64,000 nt of DNA, taken from the NCBI GenBank assembly GCA_028023455.1, contig JAQFVV010000153.1, positions 1,682,212-1,746,211 of the forward strand. Direction: 5' to 3'. This DNA is from Epiperipatus broadwayi (Eukaryota; Onychophora; Udeonychophora; Euonychophora; Peripatidae). Position 1 is the stretch's first letter; each line of letters begins with the position of its first letter. This document shows, in pieces, positions 50,144 to 61,989 of this stretch. The position numbers and the translations under genes were made by a program. The notes beneath the pieces are model-generated. The model saw nothing but the letters and a program-made list of their open reading frames with translations, was not told the origin of the DNA and did not search any database.

Positions 50144-53100
50144 TCACAGCATTGATGGTTGTTTTAACAATGACCATGTTGCTGCATATAAGTGGGGGTT
50201 GGTTATTATTTTATCTCTATATCGAATGTGTAGCAGTTTGTTGCTAAATGTAGCTGGGTGTCGTCTGGTGTTATTGCCAATTAAGAAAGTACATCGGGTG
50301 CACCAATACACATATAGAACAAATGTGGCTGCCCTAATGCTAGGTATTGATCTTCCCTGAAAAGCAGCTATTATGTGATTAATGATGGTACCCGGTTTTC
50401 TGTAGGTGTTACATATCATATGTCGTGTTTGGTTAAGTGCTACACATTGATAAATAAAGTGGTCCAGTGTCTCTTCTGCTCGATGGCAGAGTCCACAGAA
50501 GGGGTCAATAGATATATACATTCTTTTATGATAAAGAAAGTGGGTTGTTGGCAAGGCAATGAGATTGATTTTCATGATAAAATCAAAGTATTTGGGCTCT
50601 AGAGCCCATTTTTTATATTCCTTAAGTAGTCTCTTGTTGTTAATTCCTAGCATAGGTTGTATAACATTAGTATCTGCTTCTCTGTTTATTAAACCATAAA
50701 TATCCCAGTATGAATACTTATGCAAATACTGTTCTGGAATCTTGTCTGTGGTTTTGCATTGGTATATAATGTTGGTGAAAAAGGAACCTTTTGGAGGTGG
50801 TCTATCTGTTGGAGTAAACTCTAGCAAGTGGTTAATTTTGGGGTATTTGGCAAGTATTGTGATTATTGAGTTCCTTAACTTCTGTATATGAAAAACATTG
50901 ATGTTGTGCAAGCCAAGTCCATTTTTAATTAGAGGTTGGCTAAGTTTTTTTGTGGAAATTGCTACTGTTTTTCTGGCCCAAAGTAGTTTATTATATATGG
51001 TTTTAATTTTTGAAATGAACCCCTTTGAGAATGAAATAACCGGTACATAGTAAGTTATTTTGGTTGTGATAAGCTGGTTAATTAACTGTACTTTGGAATA
51101 TAGTGAAAGATATGCCTTGGACAAGGAGTTTATAATTTTTGTGGCTTCTTCTTTAAGTTTATTTTGGATATGACATCTCATTCCTGTAATTCCCATATGA
51201 AATGGGAATCCAAGGAAAGAGTTTGGTTTTGATTTGTAAATTGATGTACAGGGTTTACCAGTGTATAGAGACCAGGCTGTGGTTTTTGCTGGATTAAATG
51301 ATAATTCATATTTTTGTGAATATTCTTGTAATATCTTTTGGAGTTGTGGTATTTGTTTTTTTGATGTTAGGAATATGGTAACATCATCCATATAGGCGAT
51401 GCAAGTAGTGCACTGTGTTGTATCTGGTATCTCGATCCCAGTAAATGCATTTTGTATGCTTTTAATAAGGGGATTGATGTAAAATATAAACAATAATGAA
51501 CTAAGAGGGGATCCTTGGGATATAGATTTGGTGGGTGTGAAAGATGGTGAGTTTCTTCCATTTAAAGTTATATGGATCTCTCTGTTCAGAAGCAGGTTAG
51601 CAATTATATATAGATGTGTTCTAGGAATTTCTGTGTCTTTTAGCATTTTTAGAAGTGTGTATATATTGACTGAGTCAAATGCAGCTTCTATGTCAAGCTG
51701 CACAACAACGGGTCCGTATTTTTTCCGCTGTTTTACTGTTGCTAGAATTGCTTTGAAGAATAAAGCTGCTTCTGTTGTTGAAGAGTTTTTCTTTGCATAT
51801 TGTGCTTCGGAGATAAGTGGCATTATATACGGTTCAATTTCATCTTTAATAATTTTCTCCAGAATTTTGATTGGCAAAGGTCCCATAGATATTGGTCTGA
51901 GGTCTGTAATAGGTGGAATAATTGCTTTCTTTTTATTATAGGGTACTATGGCTATTGGATAGATTCCCTCCATGGGTTGAATTTGTTGTGCTAGATGGTT
52001 TGCTAACTGACACAAATATTCTGTTGTGAATTTACTTAGATGCTTTAATACAAACAATGGAACTCCAGGACTACCTGGATGGCAAGCGTTTCGAATAGTA
52101 TTTAGTTTTGTTGTGAAGAGATCTTTTGTGAATGGGGTTTTTGTCTCTGGTGGGCCAAACAGATTATGTGGTATTTTATATGGTTGTCTTTCTTGTAATT
52201 TTTCTTTAAAATATTCAAAAATTGGCATAATCATATTGTGTCCTGCATATGTTCCACTATTTGTATATAGTGCCATTGGCACTTTTACATCTGGTTGGTT
52301 CCCCAGTGCCCATCTTATATAATCTCTTGTCCAAGTGTGTGGCCTGGTTAAGCATACCTTGCTTTTCTTTATCTTCAGATAGCTTTTGAGTTCTTCACAT
52401 GCTTTATTGTATGCATGTGTAAGCTTGAATATATACTGCTGGGTGCAGTGTGATGGGTTAATCATGATTATTCTCTGGTGTAACTGATCTGCCAGAGACA
52501 AAAGTCTTGATGGTGGAGGTTGTTTTTTTGTTATATGGTTAATGTTAAAGGACAACATTCCCATAAATGCTAGATATTTCTGGACCGGGTTCAAAGTCAT
52601 ATCTTTGATTTTGTTTAGCATTATGTAGGTCTCAGAGAACAGAAATTCAGGGGTTGTTTCTGGGAGTAAAACTCTTATTGTTCTTGTAAGTGGAAAGGGT
52701 GATATTTGAATTTGGGCGCAGTCAATTGTGACTATTTGAGCTGAGTGATCGGAAAAAGTTGAGGGAGTTAGTTTTATTTCAATAAGGTGGTGAAGCATTG
52801 GAGAGTAAAAGCACAGATCAATAAGTGAAGAGAAGCGATTATTGTGGAAAGAGATGGCATTATCTGGCAAAAAACCTTGGCCACTCATTAGTGGTATGTT
52901 TATTCTGTGAAGCCAACGTTGGGTAAATTCCTGATATTTTAAATTAAAATCTCCAATTAAGATGGTTGGGTTTGAAGTTGTAGCTAACCTTGAATTAATG
53001 TTTGCAATTATGGTATCTATTTTTTTATCCTGTAAAGGCATATATACAAAAACCAGATTTATTGTTATGCTTTTTTGGTTGAAGGTTGCAATTAATAAGT

Positions 53101-53377
53101 TCATGTCAATGTGAATTATTTTGAACATTGTGAATGGGCAATTTCTAGCAATTATGAGTCCAGTTCCAGCTGAGGGAGAGAAAGAGTCTCTGGAGCATGC
53201 ACAGAAACCTTCTGTATTTAAATGTTTGGCTGGGTCAGTTTGTGATCCAGCATAAATTTTTGTCTCAAGTATACCAAGCAAGTGTGGTTGTATATCCTTG
53301 ATCCAATGTTTTAACTTATTAATTTTTGAGGTTGTGTTCAAACCCCTGACATTGATTGCCGCAATTTTTATTTTCAT
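50144..53377 (-). CDS. LINE ORF2: APE endonuclease and reverse transcriptase
   Basis: A 1077-residue protein for target-primed reverse transcription. Residues 1-220 are an APE-type endonuclease: INVRGLN (8-14), LETK (Glu38, metal site), ILIGDFN (139-145, Asp143) and SDHSAQIV (Asp210-His211). A linker follows, then the RT: DLRPISMGP (492-500), VVVQLDIEAAFDSV with its catalytic Asp (557-570), SISQGSPLS (618-626), AYMDDVTIFL (661-670) and FLGFPFHMG (721-729). The catalytic box is YMDD, where most LINEs have FADD. Near the C-terminus CGLCHRAEETLDHFIYQC (961-978) is a C-x2-C-x8-H-x4-C zinc motif. The start ATG at 53377 lies 28 bp after the middle ORF. Length and order suit Tx1/L1-like ORF2. No inactivating change seen. 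Confidence 0.88.
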   Translation of the reverse strand: MKIKIAAINVRGLNTTSKINKLKHWIKDIQPHLLGILETKIYAGSQTDPAKHLNTEGFCACSRDSFSPSAGTGLIIARNCPFTMFKIIHIDMNLLIATFNQKSITINLVFVYMPLQDKKIDTIIANINSRLATTSNPTILIGDFNLKYQEFTQRWLHRINIPLMSGQGFLPDNAISFHNNRFSSLIDLCFYSPMLHHLIEIKLTPSTFSDHSAQIVTIDCAQIQISPFPLTRTIRVLLPETTPEFLFSETYIMLNKIKDMTLNPVQKYLAFMGMLSFNINHITKKQPPPSRLLSLADQLHQRIIMINPSHCTQQYIFKLTHAYNKACEELKSYLKIKKSKVCLTRPHTWTRDYIRWALGNQPDVKVPMALYTNSGTYAGHNMIMPIFEYFKEKLQERQPYKIPHNLFGPPETKTPFTKDLFTTKLNTIRNACHPGSPGVPLFVLKHLSKFTTEYLCQLANHLAQQIQPMEGIYPIAIVPYNKKKAIIPPITDLRPISMGPLPIKILEKIIKDEIEPYIMPLISEAQYAKKNSSTTEAALFFKAILATVKQRKKYGPVVVQLDIEAAFDSVNIYTLLKMLKDTEIPRTHLYIIANLLLNREIHITLNGRNSPSFTPTKSISQGSPLSSLLFIFYINPLIKSIQNAFTGIEIPDTTQCTTCIAYMDDVTIFLTSKKQIPQLQKILQEYSQKYELSFNPAKTTAWSLYTGKPCTSIYKSKPNSFLGFPFHMGITGMRCHIQNKLKEEATKIINSLSKAYLSLYSKVQLINQLITTKITYYVPVISFSKGFISKIKTIYNKLLWARKTVAISTKKLSQPLIKNGLGLHNINVFHIQKLRNSIITILAKYPKINHLLEFTPTDRPPPKGSFFTNIIYQCKTTDKIPEQYLHKYSYWDIYGLINREADTNVIQPMLGINNKRLLKEYKKWALEPKYFDFIMKINLIALPTTHFLYHKRMYISIDPFCGLCHRAEETLDHFIYQCVALNQTRHMICNTYRKPGTIINHIIAAFQGRSIPSIRAATFVLYVYWCTRCTFLIGNNTRRHPATFSNKLLHIRYRDKIITNPHLYAATWSLLKQPSML

Positions 53378-53405
53378 TATATGTTTTTTGGTTGAGATTT
53401 AAATA

Positions 53406-53972
53406 TTAGGGTTGATCTGGTGTTTCTTCCCATTCATTCTCATATTCCATTTCCAGATCTTCATCTGTTTCCACTGTAGTTGTATTGTTGTGATCAGAAA
53501 GGCTAAGGTTGGATTCTGTTTTGATTTTTTTGGGCCCTCTATTTTTTTTTTTTGGGCGGCCTGGTCTTCTTCTTTGTTCTGTGTCAGCTTTGGTGATTTG
53601 AGGCATATTTGGGGTGATAGCTTCCATAATTTCCATTGTTGTATTATTTTTAATATTGGGTGTTTGGTGTGTTATATATATTTTTTCTTGATCACTATTA
53701 TTGTGTGAGTTTATTTGTTCTTTTATTATCTCTTTTTCGTCAGTATTTTTGGTAGGCTGACTTAGATTGTGCGCTATTTTTTCCATTGGAGCGTCTTGAG
53801 GTTGTTGACTTTCTGTTTTTTTATTAGTAGGGGTTTGAATTCTATTGGTTGATTTTGTTGATAAATCCAGAATTTCAGGTGCTGGCAACGTGTGTGCAGT
53901 TTTTTTATTATTCAATTGCTGTTGATCTGTGGTTTTTTTATTAATTTTTTCTTGTTTATTAGTTGTTTTCAT
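53406..53972 (-). CDS. LINE middle ORF, AT-hook-like
   Basis: A 188-codon frame between ORF1 and ORF2, 45 bp after ORF1 and 28 bp before ORF2. The product is low in hydrophobic residues and rich in Lys, Asn, Gln, Thr and Glu. RRRPGRPKKKNRGPKK (about residues 137-152) holds the GRP core with flanking basic residues of an AT-hook, a minor-groove binder for AT-rich DNA. The tail is acidic (ETDEDLEMEYENEWEE). Most two-ORF LINEs lack such a frame. It may be a separate protein, or the C-terminal part of ORF1 reached by frameshift or reinitiation. Function is inferred from the motif alone. Confidence 0.7.
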   Translation of the reverse strand: MKTTNKQEKINKKTTDQQQLNNKKTAHTLPAPEILDLSTKSTNRIQTPTNKKTESQQPQDAPMEKIAHNLSQPTKNTDEKEIIKEQINSHNNSDQEKIYITHQTPNIKNNTTMEIMEAITPNMPQITKADTEQRRRPGRPKKKNRGPKKIKTESNLSLSDHNNTTTVETDEDLEMEYENEWEETPDQP

Positions 53973-54017
53973 TATCTGTTTTGTACTGTTTGATTCCAGT
54001 TGGTGAGTTTCTGTTGG

Positions 54018-54929
54018 TTAATCTTCAGAGATCGGTTGGTTTTTCTGGTTGATTTTGGTGTTGCAATCGATTGCTAAGTGTCCGGTTTCATTGCACGCAA
54101 AACATCTCGGCCTTAATCCTTTTATGTGAATAGTCAGTATTGCATTCTGGTCAATTATTTGTGTTGGAATATCCTCCGGGTTTACATTGTCATTCAGCTT
54201 TATTTTGAACTGAAAGTTGTTGCTGAAAACCGGTATGGGGGTGTTGGATAAGTAGATTTGTTTTATATAAATAGCTTTGCCAAATGACTGTATTAATTTT
54301 TGAAAATCCTGAATGGTATATCCGAAGTAAGTGTTTTTAATTATTCCATTACAATAGTTTTGCAAGCTTTGATCGACTATTATTAGCGCGTAGCTTCCTA
54401 AAGTTTTTACTTTAGTTTGAAATCTTGCACGCTGATGTTCATCGAAAAACTGAATTGCAATGTATCGTGAGTTTGGATGCTCTCCAATACTAGAGACTGT
54501 ATCCCACAATGCTGTTGCTGTCAGCTCCTCATAAAGAAGCTCTCTGGGGAATTTATAGAGTGTTAAATTCCTATCAGTGACAGCTAACACTAATGATCTC
54601 GGTGAAAAAAATTTTTGGAAAGTTGCGAATAATTTTTTGGGGATGGTACTGTTGAAATTAACGTTTATTTCTTGCAGTTCATCTTGATTCCATATCGTTG
54701 GGGAGGGCTCTTCATTATTGTTTTCCACGACGTTTAAATTATTTATGTCGGCTTGATTTACCTTCCTAAATCTTGCTGTCTGTGTTAATTCTGGACTTTT
54801 TTCGATGCTGTGAAGCTGCTGGTTTATTTTTGTTACGTTTGCGTATGTTTTTGCGATAGTCGCAGTTTTCATTTTATCGCCGTTTATTTGAGTGCAATTT
54901 ACGTCGTTTGCTTCTTGACGCGACGCCAT
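54018..54929 (-). CDS. LINE ORF1, CCHC zinc-knuckle RNA-binding protein
   Basis: A 303-residue frame. The C-terminal CFACNETGHLAIDC (about residues 278-291) is a C-x2-C-x4-H-x4-C zinc knuckle as in gag proteins and in ORF1 of several LINE groups. The region before it (about 95-260, from FFSPRSLVLAV to ILTIHIKG) resembles the nucleic-acid-binding middle of such ORF1s, possibly RRM-like. The N-terminal 90 residues are polar and look disordered. It would coat the LINE RNA. The start at 54929 follows a 5' leader of about 220 bp. No inactivating change seen. Confidence 0.8.
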   Translation of the reverse strand: MASRQEANDVNCTQINGDKMKTATIAKTYANVTKINQQLHSIEKSPELTQTARFRKVNQADINNLNVVENNNEEPSPTIWNQDELQEINVNFNSTIPKKLFATFQKFFSPRSLVLAVTDRNLTLYKFPRELLYEELTATALWDTVSSIGEHPNSRYIAIQFFDEHQRARFQTKVKTLGSYALIIVDQSLQNYCNGIIKNTYFGYTIQDFQKLIQSFGKAIYIKQIYLSNTPIPVFSNNFQFKIKLNDNVNPEDIPTQIIDQNAILTIHIKGLRPRCFACNETGHLAIDCNTKINQKNQPISED

Positions 54930-55332
<403 letters not shown>

Positions 55333-55716
55333 GTGATGGATGTTTATTATTTCAATAGGCATGAAATAAATACAATCTTCTCTTCACCATTTGTATAATT
55401 TTCTCTTATAAATATTTTAACAAAATATTTTAAACATTGACTTTTATTCTCACAAAGGTATATAAATTACTACACTAAATATAAAATTTACAGCACCTAT
55501 ATATTATAAAGTTTTAAAATGACCAGTCTACAAATATAAAAAAAAATCAATTTTACTAAACATAAGCCCCTTTAAAAAACTTTAAATGTTCAACATCGAT
55601 ACAGATATTTATTTTTTTATGATAGCATGAACCTGCATTCGTATGTAATATACACTGATTAAGTTTGATAGTAAAATATAATATGAATCACACAGAATAA
55701 AATTTATTCATATATA
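55333..55716. other. AT-rich spacer
   Basis: No supported gene or placed repeat. Confidence 0.5.
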
Positions 55717-55819
55717 ACCGGGTCTCATTTTATGTGGATTTATTTAATGCGATTTTGAAGTTATGCAATTCATGATTCTTCTTAATATCTTTGTATGCGG
55801 TTTTCTTTTATGTGATAAG

Positions 55820-55943
55820 AATTATTAGATCAGAAGTCAAGCTCCAATAATGTGCTATTACTTTAAATATATAAAAATTTTGTGCACTCACGTCATATTA
55901 TAGTAATAGCACATTATCGGAGTTCGACTTCCATCTAATAATT
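55820..55943. repeat. Small foldback inside transposon copy A
   Basis: Arms of about 43 bp (55820-55862 and 55901-55943) are inverted repeats with a few mismatches (GTCAAGCTCCAATAATGTGC and its complement). It is not seen in copy B, so it probably inserted later. Confidence 0.65.
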
Positions 55944-56047
55944 TCAATATTTTCAGCACTTTATAATAGTACTGTAATAGATTTTATGTAATAAAGAAGT
56001 TCATAATTCGCTTAAAATCAGAATTTCTCCATTTTATATACACACAT

Positions 56048-56289
56048 TAAATTTTACAAGACTATAATGTAAATCTGTTCAAACGTTATAGATGAAAAAT
56101 ACTATGTTTGTTGTTGTTTTTGCATTTTAAATCATGTTTTATTTTTGCTTTTTATAAAAAGAGTACATAATTAATTAATCATTTACTATCTGCAAGTAAT
56201 AAATTTTACAAGATTATAATGTAAATCTGTTCAAATGTTATAGATGCCTATACAATGTATGTTGTTGTTTTTGCATTTTAAATCATGTC
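56048..56289 (+). repeat. Two-unit tandem repeat, spacing about 152 bp
   Basis: TAAATTTTACAAGACTATAA..TTGTTGTTTTTGCATTTTAA at 56048-56136 recurs at 56200-56289 with few changes. It lies within transposon copy A. Confidence 0.7.
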
Positions 56290-56699
56290 TGCAAGTTTAT
56301 TTTTAAAAGGTGAGTAACAGTGGTGGGCTCAATTAAATTTGGCAATTATAATCTGATTTTAATTGTAATTAACAATTTAAAAATTACGTAATGAGGTGAT
56401 GTGAAATGATGAAATTTGATTTTTAAACAGAATTGAAAATTAAAAAATTAAAGACAAAAATAAGAATTTAATTTTTAATTGTTAGTTTTAATTAAATTTT
56501 GCCCAATAATGGTGAGTCAGTGTATTTTTATTATCATAAGTCTAAGTTCTTATTTTTATTTCAAACTTTTAGTTTACTCTAACAGAGAGAAAAAAACACC
56601 CAAGAAAATAAATTTCTTTGGAAACAAAAATTTCAGTTTTAGATCACTTAGCAAAATGGGAAGGATCAATAGCGATTGGAAAATGTTTTAGTTGTATTT

Positions 56700-56748
56700 C
56701 ATCTTGACTTCATTTAGGAGAAGCTACAGTACCTCACATCACATCACA
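56700..56748 (+). repeat. Captured LINE 3' end inside transposon copy A
   Basis: CTTGACTTCATTTAGGAGAAGC (one base shorter than in the LINE) followed by three ATCAC units (about 56735-56748). It matches the 3' end of the LINE at 33261-33905, and the same fragment is at the equivalent place in copy B. Confidence 0.65.
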
Positions 56749-57120
56749 TCATGATGAATCTGATGTCTCAAATAGCGATAATAATTAAAATACCATACAT
56801 GTATGAAAAAATGTAAATTACACATAAAAATATATTGTTTTGAATAAAATTAAATACTGTAGTTAATAAAAAAAAAGTAAAAAAAGTTTGTCTTGTATCA
56901 ATTTTTTTCAAATTTGAAATTTTTTATTAGTCATATTTTATTCTCTTATTTTTTTTATGCAAATTTTAAAGTAATTTTACATTGTTGCTTTGCTTTTATG
57001 CGATTTTTGGAAAAGTACTGTATGTATCCCTCATTTTTCAAGGTAAGTCTATTTTTGTGCGATTTCTTTTGTGCGTATTTTCTGAGGAACCTATCTACCA
57101 CATAAAACGAGGCCCAGGTG

Positions 57121-58709
57121 TATTTAAAACAGTAAGACTACTGATAAATTATCATTTTATCCAACAGCTCTTAAAAAATAATGAAGAAAGCATACTTCAC
57201 CAGACTTGCAAAATATGAAGTACACTATACTCTATTCAGAATAATTAGATATTTATTTACTGAACATTTTTATATAGTTTGTTAAATTGACTATGAATAT
57301 TATTACTTGACAAAAACATGAAAATTTTATAATATATTTAAAATTCTTTTGAAATAGAAGCAAACCAATAGTTTGCAGAAATTAACAAAAATTTGCAATA
57401 TATGGTGACAAGATTGTAATTTTAATCAATATGTTCTTCAGTTTGCTGTCTATGATAGTAATGTAACTACATTTATAAAAACAAATTTTAGTTGGCTTGA
57501 GTACATGATGTGAATAAATAATAAAGACTTTTTAAGAAAAAATTCTATGATTAATTTGAATATGGATTTTATAAACATTGCAAATCCTAATTACATTATT
57601 AAACGTTAATTTAAAATTACTCCTAAATAAAATACAGTGAGAAATTGGGCTAAGTGCAGAAATGTGCTCTTGAAAGGAAGTGTTTTCTATAGAAGAAAGT
57701 GAAAAACAGCATTGCAAGATATAAGATTTTTAAAAAAAACTAATATGTGGTATATATATATGCCCATATTTGGTTTCCTAAATTACTGTGTATACAGACA
57801 TAACAAAACTCAACTTTAATAATATATTATTCTTCACTTCTTAGTTGTTGTTTTTTTTTGCTGGAATGAATCTGGTCATAATCATTTACAACTAGTATTA
57901 ATGCTAGTGTAGGTGTGTGTGTTTAAATATAATTAATCTTATGGCAATGTGAGCTTATTACAAAATTAAATAATCTCAAAAGTCTGGAAAATCTAGTTCA
58001 AAATAAATAATCTTTTATAAAATAGCTTGATCATTTAATTGTTTATATTAAAATAATATATTATAGGTAAAATTCAAAACATATTTTAAAAAGCTCATTA
58101 TATAGTAAAGATCCCTACATTTAATATATTATGTTGAATTTATTAGCATGATATGTGACCAAAATCTATCATTGTGATAAGTGAACATAAAAATAAAATA
58201 AATCAAAATATGAAACTAAATTTAATAAAATCATTTGCATCTTTATTTACATTGAAATTAAAATTCAAGTTAACAAATAATAACTTTATTAATTTAGATA
58301 ATTCATCTGTTATTTATATTTTGGTTATTATAAATTAAACAAAAGAAAAATAAGATAAATATCAAGATGATTAGTTTTCATAAATTCCTGCTGTATATCT
58401 GGAAAAGGAAAATTAAACAAGAGTTATCATTATTAAAACTGTAAAGATATTAAATATTATATTAAAGAGATTACCATTGCATTCATGTTTCTTGGACAGT
58501 TGACTAAATACTAATATCTACATCAATCATGTCTAATTATTTATACATCAGTACATTTAAGGTCTCCTATCAAAAAAAGAATCCAAATTAATCTGTAGTT
58601 ATTTTGTTATAGATTAGAACTCAAGGTAAATATCTCAAAATATATTTGTATATCTTAAACTAGGTAAAGATGAATTCATCATCTATTTATTCCTAAACAT
58701 AATTATATA
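57121..58709. other. AT-rich DNA between two inverted transposon copies
   Basis: About 1.6 kb with no supported gene. The small ORF at 57532-57717 (minus) matches no family I know. Confidence 0.5.
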
Positions 58710-59687
58710 CACCTGGGTCTCATTTTATGTGGTAGATAGATTCCACAGAAAACCCGCGTTAAAAAAAATCACACAAAAGTAGACTTGGCTTACCTTGAAA
58801 AATGGAGGATAGGTGCTGTAATTTTCAGAATTCACATAAAAGCAAAGCAACAAGGAAGAATTACTTTAAAATTCACATTAAAAAAATAAACAATTAAAGT
58901 GTGACTAATAAAAAATTTCAAATATTTGAAAAAAATTAATACAAGACAAACTTTTTTTTACTTTTTTTATTACTACGGTATTTAATCTTACATTTTTCAT
59001 ACATATTTTAATCATTACTGCTAGCATTTGTTTGTAAACTGGTAAGAAATCAGATTCGATGTGATGTGATGTATTATAGCTTCTCCTTAAATGAAGTCAA
59101 GAATCTCTCAGCAATTATGCCCAGAGAAACCTGTTAGCCACTTTATTTTTATTCATGATGTGATGTACAACTAGTGCCACTTTCTGTCTTATGCTGTGTT
59201 AATGATTTTCTGTTTTTATATTAAAAAAATGAAATCGCAATCAAAACAAAATATTATACATTATCATTAGAAAGATTATTTTCAGTTTATAAAATCTTCA
59301 TTTTTTATTTTAAAAATCTAAAAGATTATTTATTTCTGTTATATATAACAAAGTACATTTTAAAAGTTTAAATTTTTTGAATATTTATTGCACTATTTTT
59401 ATATGTAAGTATAAATCTATTATTATTATTTACTCATTAGTATAAATAGGTCATTTACATAGAAGCAAAAATCTAAATACTGCTTCAGGCCATATTCATG
59501 TTAGCTGCTAATATAACGTAATATTTTTGAAGAAAAAAAAGTATTTCAAGTAAAAATAAGTTATTAATAATTTAAATTTCTTGATATCTAATAAATATAG
59601 TAAAATATGAAAGATATTAAGAAGAAATATGAATCACATAACTTCAAAATCGCATTAAAATAATCCGCATAAAATGAGACCCAGGTG
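58710..59687. mobile_element. TIR DNA transposon (non-autonomous), copy B, opposite orientation
   Basis: Ends are CACCTGGGTCTCATTTTATG (58710-58729) and CATAAAATGAGACCCAGGTG (59668-59687). Compared with copy A the whole unit is reversed: 58711-58960 matches the right part of A, and 59600-59687 matches the left end of A (55717-55800). It is 978 bp against 1404 bp for A, partly because A's foldback is absent. The shared GCGGGTTTTCTGTGGAATCT-like sub-terminal sequence recalls pogo/Tigger-type ends; the superfamily call is tentative. Confidence 0.75.
59059..59141 (-). repeat. Captured LINE 3' end inside transposon copy B
   Basis: GATGT units followed by GCTTCTCCTTAAATGAAGTC and TATGCCCAGAGAAACCTGTT on the plus strand match 33270-33352 closely. 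It is longer than the equivalent remnant in copy A. Confidence 0.75.
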
Positions 59688-61638
59688 AATATATTTTGAT
59701 ATTAAATAAAATTTAAAATATCTATCCTTAAATGAACATATGTTATATGATCTAAATAAAATACTATCCTAAAGAATGATTTAGAAAAACTCTACCGACA
59801 TAGCAACATCAAAAAAAATCAACATTATCCTAAAAACCCTGTATTTAAATATTTAAAATATTATTACTTTAAATACTTTAAATAACCCTTTATTCTAGTT
59901 ATGTTTTACAGATACATAAAATATAAAATACATAAAAGAGTATAATGTGCTCATTTTCACAATACCTTGTTATATATATGCATGCATATATATATAACTT
60001 TTTAAAAGTTTAATTTAGTTTAACTAGTATGTACAATATTTTCTTTGAGAGTTCTAAAATAAATAAAAGAAAACATAGCAAGGCAATAACAAATCAAATA
60101 AAATATTATTTAAGTTTTTATTAAAAGTTCAATTAGAGAATCCAGTATTTAAAGTCTTTGCAAATAATTACTTTCTTTTTATCTTCTCAAAGCTGATAAA
60201 AAATTCAGAAGAATAATTTTAAGTACAATTAAATTCCATTTTAGGACAATTTGTTTAACCTTGCATGAATAGTCTATTGCTCTTGTTCTAAATAAATGGA
60301 AATTGAACAGTTCTTGGAAATATTCAGGCTTGATTGATTCTAATAGATGTCAACAGTTATTCTTGAGGATTTCTTCTAACTATAGTAAAATTTTATTTTC
60401 ATAGGTAGAGTGATTTTATTTTCTTAAAGATTTTTTATGATGTAATTATTATTGAGATGACTGTTGCTCTCACTAAATATGAATAAAATCTGGCATATAT
60501 ATTGTCAATACTTCATGAAAGGGTTAGGCAATACTCTCTCCTACTCTTTTGGTTTCTAGCCAGACAGTTTTTTTAAATTTAGCCATTTAATAAATTTGAA
60601 TTTTTAGGCAAACTTTCTGAAGATTATTTTAAAGGTAAGTAAAATTTTTGCTTTTAGATAGTAAAATCCTTCTAGAATATCTATACTTATATCAGCATTG
60701 CTATGATATTTTTAAATTACCTTATATATGATATAGTATTTTATTGTTTTATTGTCTTTATCTAGAGAGTCACCTACCCACACACTGTTTAACAACAATT
60801 TAGAATTACCAGGCACTTAAATAAATACTTATATTGCTACATTTTAAAAATATCTTAAATATTTTTATATAAAATTTATTATAATTTATTACAGTAAAAT
60901 AACTCCCATTGTATCACTGAAATATTTATTAATCTATGTGCAGGTGTATATAAATAAATAATACAAATAAAATAACTATTGATATTTTAATTTATGATCA
61001 TAATTTTCTTGATATTTTATTATTTTTTGACTAATTTATTTGTACTTAAACATAAGTGATCCAGAAAATATTTTATGAATTTTTTAAATAAATATAAAAA
61101 TTTCAAAACAAAACAAACTTGCACAGTAGTTGAAAATAGACACAAGATAAAAAAAATTTTTGTTAAATAACATAAGGTCTCACGTAACGATTCTACTATA
61201 ATATATATATATATGTTAATCACTGTTATCCAATGATATTTTATATTATTTATTTATAAATCTTAAAGTGATCTTGTTTATTTTCAACATTTGAATGTAT
61301 TAACACATACATATATTGTGTTTTATTGCTAATGTAACATTTGCATATACCAACAAGACAGACAATTCTGTCCCAACAGAAATCTTGCCTAAATTTAAAA
61401 TTTTTCTGCTGGTTTAAATGTGCAAATTTTATATACTATGATTTTAGTTCGCAGTCCACTTAGTATTTATTATATATTTAAACTATAGTGGTGATATTAA
61501 TTAATATATATAAGTATTCAGAGTTGTCTCTGAATTGTGTTGTGTATGTTGAATATTATATTGTTATTACACTCATGAAGTATATGTACTCATGCCTGTT
61601 AATATATTTACATTTTGATAATAAACACTATTGCTTTA

Positions 61639-61640
<2 letters not shown>
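59688..61640. other. AT-rich spacer
   Basis: About 2 kb with no supported gene. A small TA palindrome (TATATATATGCATGCATATA) lies at 59971-59990. Confidence 0.5.
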
Positions 61641-61672
<32 letters not shown>

Positions 61673-61698
61673 TAAATATATATATATATCATAAAGCT

Positions 61699-61738
<40 letters not shown>

Positions 61739-61740
61739 AG
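61641..61740. repeat. (TA)n palindromic tract
   Basis: TA runs broken by TCATAAA and by ATAAAGCTATAGTTTATA. GCTTTATGATATAT/ATCATAAAGC and CTATAGTTTATA/TATAAACTATAG make the whole region nearly self-complementary. Confidence 0.9.
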
Positions 61741-61989
61741 GTCATTATTTTAACAAAGTTGGTAACTGTTCCAGATTTCTTATACATTTACTTAATGAAG
61801 CTAGTGAGCTGAAATACATATATAATATGAGATAACTAATGTATTGTTTTACAGTAAATAGTGATTTATGATCTTAAAACTTAGTGTACTAAAATTCATA
61901 TATATATATATATGTTGATACGAAAATTTTCACGGGTTGCATATATAAAAGACATATTTTGCGGGTTCATTCATGTTTAAAAAATTTAA

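Larger units (their letters stand above)
55717..57120. mobile_element. TIR DNA transposon (non-autonomous), copy A
   Basis: Left end ACCGGGTCTCATTTTATGTG and right end CACATAAAACGAGGCCCAGG are inverted repeats with TA just outside both, as in Tc1/mariner/pogo-type elements. Sub-terminal sequence near 57000-57110 recurs inverted in copy B (58711-58860). The interior holds a foldback insertion (55820-55943), a tandem repeat (56048-56289) and a captured LINE 3' end (about 56700-56745). No transposase is readable. Confidence 0.75.

Noticed and set aside
51528-51941. 137-codon plus-strand ORF and other plus frames over 50000-53700
   Set aside because: They lie antisense to LINE ORF2 and the middle ORF, which have recognisable domains; the plus frames have none.
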